Assembly (NCBI GenBank): GCA_949825025.1
Contig: OX463778.1
Coordinates: 40,129,194-40,193,193 of the forward strand
Reading direction: 5' to 3'
Source of the DNA: Siphlonurus alternatus
Lineage: Eukaryota > Arthropoda > Insecta > Ephemeroptera > Siphlonuridae
DNA length: 64,000 bases
Positions 1-10,104 of the stretch are shown piece by piece. The translations under genes and the position numbers were made by a program. The notes beneath the pieces were generated by a model that did not search any database, was not told the origin of the DNA, and worked only from the letters and a program-made list of their open reading frames with translations. The stretch's first letter is position 1, and every line of letters starts with the position of its first letter.

Positions 1-1125
1 GTAATACTGTGTATGATCATTTCATTTGTATTCTATTATTTATAAGCATAGAATAGATAGTATTGAATGATAGGCAGCCTGTCTCCTATGGTGAATGATA
101 CACACTTCAGTTTAGAGCTGCATAAAAAATAAATAAAAATAAAATGAGATTGTAGTCACCACTCCCCCATAGATTGTGTGACAATGCTTACAAATAGATC
201 AGGGGTGCAATTTCTGCTAAGGGATACAAGTCAGCTTTAGATTACTAGTTTTGAAATAATATTTTAGTTGCCTAGTACTGTATTCTAATTTAAGTTTATT
301 TAATTAAATTATTCTAAAAATAATTTGGAAGTATGTATGTGGAAATACTGGTAATATTAAAATTTAATTGGTCTGTGCATGAACTTGTGATAATTGCTGA
401 TTATCTTATGGTATACTTTATGGTTTACTTTTTAAACTGAGCTTTGCTAAAATAATAATAAAATACTGCCAAGTCTGTTGATTGCATGAAATTGATTGAG
501 GAATATTAGTTGATGGATTGGTTGTTGATGGATTTTTTTTTTTTTTTTTTTCTCCGATGCACTTATAACAATGTAGCATTAGCCCCACAGACATTTAAAA
601 TGAAAAGAAACACAACCAGAGAGTTAAAATTATCACAACGTTTTTCAAGTTTTTTCAACTGAAATAAAAAAAAAAAAAAAGAACAAAAAAAAAAGAACAA
701 AACAAAAAGGTTCAATTCTGTGACGTAACTGTAGTGAAATGTACTTGTTATTTCCTGTTGCAAGCTTATCAGTAAAGTTCTGCGGGATCCATTATTATAT
801 GCCTCCCAGCAACAAGCCATTTGGTATGTTCGACTATCTTCAATGCTATTTTCATGTTTTCAATACAGCTTTAGTTAGTTGCTATAGAAAATATTTGGAA
901 ATTGCTTATATGTTTCTAACTACATTTTTTGTAATTATTATGATGATGTGCAATACTTTATTTATTTATAACAATTATGAATTCAGTTTTTTTTATTTTT
1001 TAGATTTTCAGATAATGTGCATGTATTAATAATTTTCTAGCACTTTAACTTCTACTGAATTTATCTGCAAAATGTTATAATAAATTCTATTTTAAAGTAT
1101 TTAAAATATTTTTTGTAATTTTGCG
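1..1125. other. AT-rich sequence, no supported gene
   Basis: The stretch is AT-rich with a T-run near 533-551 and A-runs near 666-694. It probably belongs to an intron of the plus-strand gene whose exons are seen at 1829 and 4026. A short open stretch around 770-823 followed by a GTATGT donor-like site was considered as an exon but could not be supported. Confidence 0.4.
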
Positions 1126-1396
1126 AAATCGTAGTTAGTGCTTTGCAAGAAGCCAACTAGGACATGATATCCCTCTTTGACTCAACACTGGCTTTGATTG
1201 GTTTAATTAAAATTATTTTCCTCGTGGAAGCATATCATGTAGCGGAGCATTAGCTGAAGCTATTTTCTGTATTGACGCTACATGATCTGCTTGCATGAGG
1301 AAAATAATTTTAATTAAACCAATCAAAGCCAGTGTTGAGTCACAGAGGGATATCTTGTGTCCTAGTTAGCTTCTGTCAAAGCACTAACTACGATTT
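1126..1396. repeat. Foldback (long inverted repeat) element A
   Basis: The left arm starts AAATCGTAGTTAGTGCTTTG and the right arm ends with its exact reverse complement at 1377-1396. The arms share further long blocks, such as the segment around GGTTTAATTAAAATTATTTT at 1200-1220 and its complement at 1300-1323. The arms are about 110 bp and the loop is short. There is no coding potential, so this is a MITE-like or foldback insertion of unknown superfamily, lying in the presumed intron of the plus-strand gene. Confidence 0.85.
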
Positions 1397-1828
1397 GAAT
1401 GACTGCAAATATTTGTTATTGCACCAAAGGAGACGTAAGGAACTTCTAAATTCTAAACATAAACATTTTATGTTTGTTTGGAAGAAAAGTACATTGGCAG
1501 CAGCGTGACCTGTTGTGTCCGAGAGAGATAAGAGCTGATCAGGTTGTCAAAGCAACTCACAGATACGTTGACTTATAGAAATGTTGCAATATTTCTGTAA
1601 CTAGAGGTTTCAAGCAGCAAGCAATTTAGAAGTTCATTACACTCCCGTTAGTACACTGTAATAAAATATGAAAATACTTTTCGTACCATCTCACAATTTT
1701 GATTTCTTGGTCTTCTCTTGCACTGCTGTTGTGTTATTGATATTTTCTGTTGTCAGCAATTCTATTTTGAACAACATTTTTATTGGTGTTGATTAAACAC
1801 ATTCTGACTTCTGATTGTTTTGTTTCAG

Positions 1829-1905
1829 TTCTTATCCGGATATCTGAAACTACAGCCGACAGCTCAGTTGGGTATTGAGGATGAAGAGGAAGAAATTGTT
1901 GCCAG
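1829..1905 (+). CDS. Probable penultimate coding exon of an unidentified gene
   Basis: A 77-bp exon candidate is preceded by a pyrimidine-rich TTTTGTTTCAG acceptor and followed by a GTGAGC donor. It reads FLSGYLKLQPTAQL and then an acidic run (GIEDEEEEIVA) and ends after two bases of a codon. The next candidate exon at 4026 supplies the missing base and stays open to a stop. I do not recognise the protein. The support is splice-site quality, phase compatibility and higher GC than the flanks. Upstream exons are not seen with confidence and may lie before the window. Confidence 0.45.
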
Positions 1906-3110
1906 GTGAGCATGTTAATTACTTTCTTAGATCGCTAGTTAATGAAATAACATCATACATAAAGTAAAATAATTCATTAATGCTTAACGTTTATATCATT
2001 TAACTCTATTTTTGTGTGAAATAAGCCAGCATATCTGTAAAAGGATAACTTCATTGGCTGTTTTGTACTAAAATCACTCTTGATGCATCTTGTAGGAACA
2101 ATGTAAGCTTGGAACCTCCGTCGTATCAGACCATGCAATTGGCTGCAGCTGACAAACCAAATGTTTAATACCTGTGTGTGTGGGTGTGTGAGGGAGTGAA
2201 GAAATGATCTGAAACAACCAAATTTAATTTTAAGTGCAATATATAACATAGATCTGTATGTCAGGTTTTGTGACTAATATTTACTGTATTAGTTTAAGAT
2301 ATTTTATACCACTTACCAAATATACTCGAATAGACAATAGCAAAATTTCATAGATCTGAATATTTTTACCAATAAAATACATGAATAGATATTTTTATAT
2401 TCATAAACTCGTAAACAAAACTGATATTGAAAAATATTGAAATCACTACATTTTGTGTGAAAATGCAGTGAATGTTTAATGTTTATTTTTTTTATCTTTT
2501 AGAAGCATCAATAAAAGTTGCCAAGTTTAAGCTAATGAGTAGTCTAGTTGATCAGTATAAATAGTTATTTTTACAGCATGGTCGCAAGATAACTCTTACT
2601 GACAAGGCTAAATATTGGCCTGACCACACCCGAAAGGGTAAAATGGTGTCAAGGGTATAAGGGTATTTCTTTTATCAACTGAAAAATGTCCATTATTGCA
2701 CTAACACGTCTTCTCCTTAATTAATTTAAGTAGACCTTAAATTAGTGACTACATCACTCTCTGTCTCTCTCTTAATATTCTTAGTATCCAATGGCTTTGA
2801 TGCAAATTTAAAAATTATATTAGTAACTAACAGTAAGTATTTTTTATTGTGCTGTTCTCGTTCAATATCAAAGACAATGCAACTTGTCTTGGTCTTATTG
2901 AGTTTTTAGAAAAAAAATACAGTTCATACCTCTCTTGAGTATGGTGTGAGTGCTTGGTCGATGTTGTTTAACTTGCACATGTCATTACCTGGGAAAAGTA
3001 TGAACTGCTGTTTTTATATTGAGACCAGAAAATCTTGAGAAACATATATAACATACTGTATAAACTTTGGATAACATATCACATAAAATTGGTTTTAAAA
3101 TCTCTTGTAA

Positions 3111-3781
3111 TAGACCACTTGCAAAACTATGTTTTAGCAAAACGTAAACAAACTCATTCACCCAGGTATTGTTGGTTGTTGATTATGCGTATTTTTTTTC
3201 CAATACATTGGACCTTATGGGAAATTTACGATTTTCACATACAGATTTCAATGCATTACATACGTATAATTTTAAAAATAAATACATCACCGGAATCTGC
3301 AGTTCTTGGCCATTTATAATATTGAAAATTGCATTGGAAGACGGTTTCTTTATTTCAATATAGTAAATTTAGTATGATACCAAATCAGCCAATTGCATGG
3401 GGTAAGATACGTAACCAAGCAAGCTTCAGATTGTTTGTTATTGCAACAGTTAAAATCAACAAACTGGAGTTTGCCTGGTTACGTATCTTACCCCATGCAA
3501 TTGGCTGATTTGGTGTCATACTAAATTTACTATATTGAAATAAAGAAACCATCTTTCAATGCAATTTTGAATATTATAAATGGCCAAGAACTGCAGATTC
3601 CGGTGATATATTTATTTTTAAAATTATACGTATGTCACGTATTGAAATCTGTATGTGAAAAACGTGAATTTCCCATAAGGTCCAATGTATTGGAAAAAAA
3701 TACACACAATCAACAACCAACAATACCTGGGTGAATGAGTTTGTTTACGTTTTGCTAAAACATAGTTTTGCAAGTGGTCTA
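3111..3781. repeat. Foldback element B, about 310-bp arms
   Basis: The left arm (3111 to about 3422) begins TAGACCACTTGCAAAACTAT and the right arm (about 3470-3781) ends with its reverse complement. The arms match along almost their whole length with a few point differences, around a loop of roughly 50 bp. A flanking TA on each side would fit a Tc1/mariner-type TA duplication, but this is inference. Open frames seen here are only translations of the palindrome. Confidence 0.88.
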
Positions 3782-4025
3782 TTTTGACGGGAAAATTTAA
3801 ATTAACACATCAATAATCTGCAATTAAGAATTCATGTATTAAATATTTAATATAATATTATTGCTTCAACTGTAGCTCTTCAATTATGATTTGCTGACTG
3901 TTGACCATTGATATAGTTATATTCCGCAGGTCTAATTAAGTTTCAAAACATGCTTGTCACTGTCATTGCTGCATGCTTGTGTTGCCTTCCTAGCTCTGTT
4001 CTATTCTCTTGGTATTTCTTTACAG

Positions 4026-4077
4026 TGAGGGCTCCATTCAAGGGGAGGGCCTCATCCCTGTACAGGAAGGTTGCTAG
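4026..4077 (+). CDS. Probable last coding exon of an unidentified gene
   Basis: After a good pyrimidine tract and TTTACAG acceptor (ending 4025), the first base completes the split codon from the exon ending at 1905. The frame then reads SEGSIQGEGLIPVQEGC and ends at TAG (4075-4077). Together the two exons would give a 42-residue acidic C-terminus. The intron of about 2.1 kb contains foldback element B. The gene would be convergent with the acid phosphatase. No function is assigned. Confidence 0.42.
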
Positions 4078-4744
4078 TACATACGTGCATGCTAAGAAGC
4101 GGTACTAAGCCAAAATCAGCCAAACATATCTCACCGGTGCTCTGTGATGAAAATAAGAAACAAAATTAATTATTGTGATCTTTTAATAGATTATTTTTAC
4201 TAGCCTGTTATTACCATTTTTTTATAAGATTATTTTCGATTTTTGTATACAGTATAGTTAAAAAAATATATTAAGTTTTTATTTTACCTACTATTAATTT
4301 GTTATTACCGTTAGTTTATTATTATATTTTATAATTTGTTTACTAATGTAGCTAGTTATTGATTCATGCACTTACTAACATGGTGGTGAAGGGATCAATG
4401 CAATTAATATTAAGTTATTTAACTGTGTTCTTTATTATTTCTACAAAATGGGTAGTCTAGCTGATATTCCTCCCTTTAAAAAATTTCTGTTATTTGACTT
4501 CTGCCTTGTTATATAAGACACTTCCACGTAAACATTGTATATTTTGCTCAAAAGAGAGAAGTAAGTAGCGACAAGTACTGTACTTAGCTGTAATTGTTGG
4601 TAATGCAAGTTTGTTACCTGTAAAGGACTCTTGCTCCGCCCTTTTTTGTGTGGCATTTGTTGAATCTATCAAATGTAAGTAACTACATATTTAGTTAGTT
4701 AAATTCATAAGTTGAAATTGTGCTAATTTTTTCATGCTTCGTTT
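4078..4744. other. AT-rich intergenic sequence
   Basis: This is presumed 3' UTR and downstream sequence of the plus-strand gene. No strong AATAAA signal was seen close to the stop. No other gene is supported. Confidence 0.35.
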
Positions 4745-5000
4745 ATGTACAGTCCTTGCCTCTGAAAAGTTCCCTAGGTCTAGTGAGCAAAGTTGGAACT
4801 TTGTGTTCGAAGCTTTGAAGTTAGCTCTGCTATGAAACCAAGCCAAGCAGCTCAAAAAAGAAGCTGCGAGGTGCACCTCCGCACCCGCCTTGAGCTGCTT
4901 GGCTTGCTTTGCTAGTGGAGCTGACTTCAAAGCTTCGAACACGAAGTTCCAACTTTGCTCGCTAGATCTAGGGAACTTTTCAAATACGAGGACTGTACAT
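4745..5000. repeat. Foldback element C (GC-richer MITE-like palindrome)
   Basis: Ends are ATGTACAGTCC at 4745 and its complement GGACTGTACAT ending 5000. The arms contain matching blocks such as CAAAGTTGGAACTTTGTGTT (left) and its near-complement AACACGAAGTTCCAACTTTG (right), plus AAGCCAAGCAGCTCAA against TTGAGCTGCTTGGCTT. Arms are about 110-120 bp. The overlapping open frames on both strands are artefacts of the palindrome. Confidence 0.88.
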
Positions 5001-5243
5001 TATATATTTATATTGACAGACAACTACTTATCTGTCTCTATTTTTCCAATGTTTTGGAATAGACAATATTATATTAGTTAATCAAATTTTATATTTCACT
5101 GCATTATTAAAATATACAACATGATATAATATAGTTTTTGAGGAAATAATTAATATGCTGTATTGATGTCATCTGTTTACACTGCTTTCTTGTTTGTAAT
5201 TAACCTCCTAACAGTAACAGTCACTTCATTCTGGAAAATTACG

Positions 5244-5618
5244 ATGGACAACCTATACATACATAACAAAAATTTGATTGCAGCATTGAATAAAGAATAC
5301 CAAATTAATATGCTACTCTATTTTTTTTTTTTCAAACTTTTTAGAGCATGAGAACTATTTTTTTTTTAAAAAAAGTTGGAAGTGCAAAAAGAGGCATCAA
5401 TAGGCAAAGGATAGGGACAAAAAGGGATGTGGGTTCAAACCTGGACATGGCCTAACTTTTTTGCAATATGTGTTTCCTGGGCTCTAAAAAATCTAAAACA
5501 AACAAATCTAACAGAAGTTAGATTTGTTAATCTAACAGAAGCTAGATTTGTTAGAAAGTATAATTTGGTGTCCTCTGTATTCACTTGTACAACAAAAAAT
5601 TCCATGTAGGTTGTCCAT
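5244..5618. repeat. Foldback element D, copy 1
   Basis: The element begins ATGGACAA and ends TTGTCCAT. Subterminal matches include an ATACCAAATTAATATGCTAC-type block on the left and a diverged AATTTGGTGTCCTCTGTATTC block on the right. The centre carries CAATAGGCAAAGGATAGGGA. A second copy with the same terminal blocks lies at 32634-32956. Both are diverged, so this is an older family. Confidence 0.72.
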
Positions 5619-6835
5619 TAATTGTATGTTGTCTTACTAATCAAATCACCACTTTGTTTTTCAATGCACACACTGACATAACCACATCATGCCTTATTAT
5701 TATTTTTTTTTAATCATCATGCAAAATGATTTACAAAAGCTAAAATTTAAATACATATTTAATTGTACAGCACGTGTTAATAAATACACATTTCTCATGA
5801 AGTAATTTTGTTGTAACAATAGTCTGCAGTATATAATATATTATGTAATATATAAAAGTTATTTTCATATAACACTTTTATTTACAATATATAGATCTGA
5901 AGTTTATTATTGAACTCGCAGACACCTAAGTAATGATATGTTAAATTGCATCTTCTACTCGTTATTTAATTGATCCTCAATGTACTATTTTACTTAAACT
6001 ATACTATTTGCCAATTTTAATATTTTTAAAACTTTTTTTTTTATTTTAATTGTATGAAAATTAATGGCGGATTGGCATTATATATTTCATTGTGTGGACA
6101 AGATGTATCTCTCAGACTATATAATTGCATGAGAGTTCATTGGGGGGAGGGGGGGGGAAGGTATGCAGAGCCACAGAGACCAGGGGAAAACATAGGAAGT
6201 GTTTGCATGGGGTTTACTCCTCTTTTAGTTACCATCATTTCTGCTCCTCCCCCCCCCCCCCTCCCCAATTTAAAAAATTCACTTTTTGCATTTGACTTAA
6301 CTCAATTAAAAATATAATATAGATATAGGAGGGCAGAAGATATTTTAATTGTATGTAACTTAAATGTATCTCGACTTTCCCAGACTTTTTATTGTATTGG
6401 TAAAAATATATTGTAGACCCGTATGTGTTTATTAATTATTACAAATATAAATATTTTAATTACTCTCAATTTCATTTTGTATATAAAGTATAATCAGATG
6501 ATTATCAATAGTATATTATAAAAACTATATTTTGAAAGTTAATATTTATAAATTATATGTAAAAAAAAAAAAATGCAGAGAATGTTGATATGTGTATATA
6601 TGTGTAGCTTGATTAAATTAATCCCTACTGAAATTAATTTTTCTCAAAGCTGCGGTTAGTAAAACCTGTGATGAAAGAAATAATTATGAAATAAAACAAA
6701 TTTAATTGAAACATTGAAATTTATTTAATCCTCTTCATCCTGCATGTAGTGTACTAGTGTACATAATTTTTTAAATACTGTAATATACAGAAAACTTTTA
6801 TATTAAAAATATTTATGTGAAACAGTTTTTTTAAT

Positions 6836-6922
<87 letters not shown>

Positions 6923-7505
6923 AATTAGACATAATTATAACAATGATATTTTTTTATAATGTTTTTAAAATGAAATTTTTAAAAGCAGAAATTGAAAAAT
7001 TTTAAAAGTATAATATGTTGCATAATTTTTGTTTTGTGATTCAATATCAATATATTTAGATTATAGCCATGGCATGTAAGATACAATGCTAAAACACAAA
7101 TTTCACAAATATTCATGCTATTTAAGAAAAATAATTCAATTAATCATTTAGCTTTCATGCAATACATTACATAACTATATTGTAAGTGTAAGCAAATCCA
7201 CACATACATGATAAATTTGGCTTTTTCAATGAGCATTTCTAACTCATGTATAATTCTAAGTTTTTTGCTACAAGAAACTCATTGTACAAGTCATACTAAT
7301 TAACCATACAAGCTGAATGTTAAATTGATAATTTACAAAAATTGTGATTATACTTTTGAAAAACATAGCTTTAATAAAAGTGCATGCTTATTGAATGCAT
7401 GGTTAAGTAGTGTTTATCTATAAAAAAATAAAATAAATAAAAACAAGCATTAGCTACAAAGTAATTTGACTCGTGAATATTCTTAAATTTCTATTAATTA
7501 GCAGT
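5619..7505. other. AT-rich intergenic sequence with a G/C-run patch
   Basis: No gene is supported. Around 6140-6265 there is a G-run (GGGGGGAGGGGGGGG) and about 100 bp later a C-run, so the pair could fold back on itself or represent a degraded G-rich MITE. The interval also holds the AT dinucleotide tract listed separately. Confidence 0.4.
6842..6920. repeat. (AT)n microsatellite
   Basis: Uninterrupted alternating A/T for about 78 bp. Confidence 0.97.
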
Positions 7506-7860
7506 TTAAGGGTAAGGTAACGCCACCAATGTTAAAAAAAATCCCTCTCACAAAAATTCTGAAAAAAATTTAAAATGTTCTCCTCCATACCCCCTATCAG
7601 TACCTAAAATATCAGGTATACAAATACGATCTAGTTTTTGAGTTATAAAATTTTAAAGTTGACTACTTTAACATGGAGAAATGAAACTCCCATGTTAAAT
7701 TGGTCAACTTTAAAAATTCATAACTCAAAAACTAGATCGTATTTGTATACCTGATATTTTAGCTACTGATCGGGGGTGTAGAGGAGAACATTTTAAATTT
7801 TTTTCAGAATTTTTGTGAGAGGGATTTTTTTTAACATTGGTGGCGTTACCTTACCCTTAA
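7506..7860. mobile_element. TTAA-flanked hairpin MITE, copy 1
   Basis: TTAA at 7506-7509 and 7857-7860 flank a 347-bp near-perfect palindrome that begins GGGTAAGGTAACGCCACCAA and ends with its complement. The loop contains CATGGAGAAATGAAACTCCCATG. A duplicated TTAA is the target signature of piggyBac-type transposases. There is no ORF, so this is a non-autonomous element. Copies lie at 8495, 8994 and 20238. Confidence 0.9.
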
Positions 7861-8457
7861 GTTAATTCATTGATTAACTAAAGCATCTAAACTTGAGATC
7901 ATACTGCAGTACAATAAAATATAATTAATGAGCAAATGAACATTTTGTATTCTCTCACTAAAATTGGTCTACTTTCTATGCAAAAGTCAAACATATCAGT
8001 AAATGCCATTCAGTTATTATTTTTTTACAAAACCATTAGGACTCTGATAAAAAAAAATAAATTGATTCAGTTTGCTCTCAGTTCTAGAAGTGCACAAGCA
8101 GGTCAATGTATTAAAAAATGGAAAGTGAAAATAGCAAAAGAGGTGGACGTTTGACATATTTTTTAAGAAAAAAATTTGTTTCTACTTCTCAGGTAGAGTT
8201 TTATCACAGCTCTGCTTTCTACAGACTGCATGCACAACACTTGTTAAAGATAATTATGCTAAAATATCAAATCAGGTTTTAATTATATAACAAGAAAAAT
8301 TGATTATTTAGCAAATTTTAACAAATTGTTTTAAAGTTGTAAATTGAAACACACAGAAAATAATTCAATTTTTTTCGTTAAAAATTACGTACAGCACACA
8401 TATTTTATAACATTGCCTCAAGAATACATGTATATGTATAAGGTATTAGTAAATACA

Positions 8458-8481
8458 AAAAAAAAAAAAAAAAAAAAAAAA
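8458..8481. repeat. Poly(A) tract
   Basis: A run of about 24 A residues, 14 bp upstream of hairpin MITE copy 2. Confidence 0.9.
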
Positions 8482-8494
8482 TACAGTAATATTC

Positions 8495-8840
8495 TTAAGG
8501 GCCACCAATGTTAAAAAAAAATCCCTCACACAAAAATTCTGAAAAAAATTTAAAATGTTCTCCTCTACACCCCCTATCAGTAGCTAAAATATCAGGTATG
8601 CAAATACGATCTAGTTTTTGAGTTATAAATTTTTAAAGTTGACTACTGTAACATGGAGAAATGAAACTTACATGTTAAATTAGTCAACTTTAAAAATTCA
8701 TAACTCAAAAACTAGATCGTATTTGTATACCTGATATTTTAGCTACTGATAGGGGGTGTAGAGGAGAACATTTTAAATTTTTTTCAGAATTTTTGTGTGA
8801 GGGATTTTTTTTAACATTGGTGGTGTTACCTTACCCTTAA
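8495..8840. mobile_element. TTAA-flanked hairpin MITE, copy 2 (left end deleted)
   Basis: This is the same palindrome as copy 1, flanked by TTAA at 8495-8498 and 8837-8840. The left terminus reads TTAAGGGCCACCAATG, so the TAAGGTAACG segment of the terminal repeat is missing while the right terminus is complete (GTTACCTTACCC). The loop has the same orientation as copy 1. Confidence 0.88.
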
Positions 8841-8993
8841 GGGTCAAAAGTTTCTATAAAAAGTTTTTGTAGTTATCTAAAACACATTCTGAGGCAATGA
8901 CATTTCTTGAAACAATATCCCATATTTTTGTTTTATTTTTTGTTTTTGTTTATCAGTTTTCTTACCTTTCTTAGTGTTTTTGCAAAAATCGTC

Positions 8994-9353
8994 TTAAGGG
9001 TAAGGTATAATAACGCCACCAATGTTAAAAAAAGTCCCCCACACAAAAATTCCGAAAAAAATTTAAAATGTTTTCCTCTACACCCCCTATCAGTAGCTAA
9101 AATATCAGGTATACAAATTCGATCTAGTTTTTGAGTTATGAATTTTTAAAGTTGACTAATTTAACATGGGAGTTCCATTTCTTCATGTTAAAGTAGTCAA
9201 CTTTAAAAATTCATAACTCAAAAACTAGATCGAATTTGTATACCTGATATTTTAGCTACTGATAAGGGGTGTAGAGGAGAACATTTTAAATTTTTTTCAG
9301 AATTTTTGTGTGAGGGATTTTTTTTAACATTGGTGGCGTTACCTTACCCTTAA
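8994..9353. mobile_element. TTAA-flanked hairpin MITE, copy 3 (inverted loop)
   Basis: TTAA lies at 8994-8997 and 9350-9353, with 352 bp between. The arms match copies 1 and 2, but the loop is in the opposite orientation (CATGGGAGTTCCATTTCTTC instead of CATGGAGAAATGAAACTCC). A short ATAATA insertion follows GGTAAGGT in the left terminal repeat. Confidence 0.9.
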
Positions 9354-9889
9354 GAGTCCTTGCATTAAAATATGCCATTTTCTCAATTTATTTTATTTTG
9401 TTAAAAGTTAAAATAGATTATTATACTAATGTGATTAACATAAGATTATACCAGTATATATTATTATAAAGGAAAGGAACCATTACGGTTGGATGTTTTT
9501 AGGTAAAAGAAAAGCGATTATAGGTATAGCGAAGGATTACGTGATGTTTAAAGCCGAAAATAGCAAAAAACGAGTTTCACGCAATGTATAGCAGTATGTA
9601 CCGAATTGGATTATACCAGTATGTAATTATATTTATACCTCAAAGAAAGATGATTGATTTAAAAGTAGTCAACACACTAATGAAATTTTAAAAAGTAAAA
9701 TAATTAAAACATTCTTATAAGTATTATAACATGTATAACAATTCACACAAAATTCAGATTATTTGATATACTGGCAAGCAATATTATATCAAATAATACA
9801 TATATAACTATCAATACAATTAAAATTATCCTGCAAATTAATTGATTTCATCAAATACTAGGTCTAATTTATAAAACAGATCATTAAAT
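9354..9889. other. Intergenic sequence downstream of the acid phosphatase
   Basis: AT-rich. No gene seen. Confidence 0.4.
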
Positions 9890-9895
9890 TTTAAT
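9890..9895 (-). terminator. Candidate poly(A) signal ATTAAA for the acid phosphatase
   Basis: The minus strand reads ATTAAA about 90 nt beyond the stop codon. It is the nearest plausible cleavage signal; no transcript evidence is available. Confidence 0.3.
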
Positions 9896-9982
9896 ACCTT
9901 TAGAATCGTTACATAAGAATTGATCGTAATTGTTAAAAAGCACCCTGTTGCAAGACTTGGTTGACACCTAGTACGAGGAAGG

Positions 9983-10104
9983 CTAGGGCTCTTCGGTGCG
10001 CAGGGGTCGGTACAGGGTTGTTTCTCGCCGCTGCTGTTTGTAGAGGATGAAGAGCACCAGCAGCGCTACCATCAGGAGCGCCAGCACTCCCGAGCCAACC
10101 ACCA
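9983..10104 (-). CDS. ACP2: Acid phosphatase exon 8 (transmembrane anchor and tail)
   Basis: [19 protein letters not shown] gives one transmembrane helix. [19 protein letters not shown] and TAG (9983-9985) follow. The positively charged KQQRR stop-transfer and the YRPL motif support a type I membrane protein with a 18-19-residue cytosolic tail. Confidence 0.92.

Noticed and set aside
739..1029. Open frame of 96 codons on the plus strand, including a possible exon reading KFCGIHYYMPPSNKPFG before GTATGT
   Set aside because: No clear acceptor, AT-rich continuation, phase does not join the exon at 1829, and no recognisable family.
3035..3363. Overlapping plus-strand open frames
   Set aside because: They lie mainly in the left arm of foldback B and have no family resemblance.
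4691..5081. Open frames on both strands with matching peptides
   Set aside because: Both are translations of the arms of foldback C; identical peptides on opposite strands are expected from a palindrome.
5431..5444. GGGTTCAAACCTGG resembling a tRNA/SINE B box
   Set aside because: No A box at proper spacing and no cloverleaf; noted only as a feature of the foldback centre.
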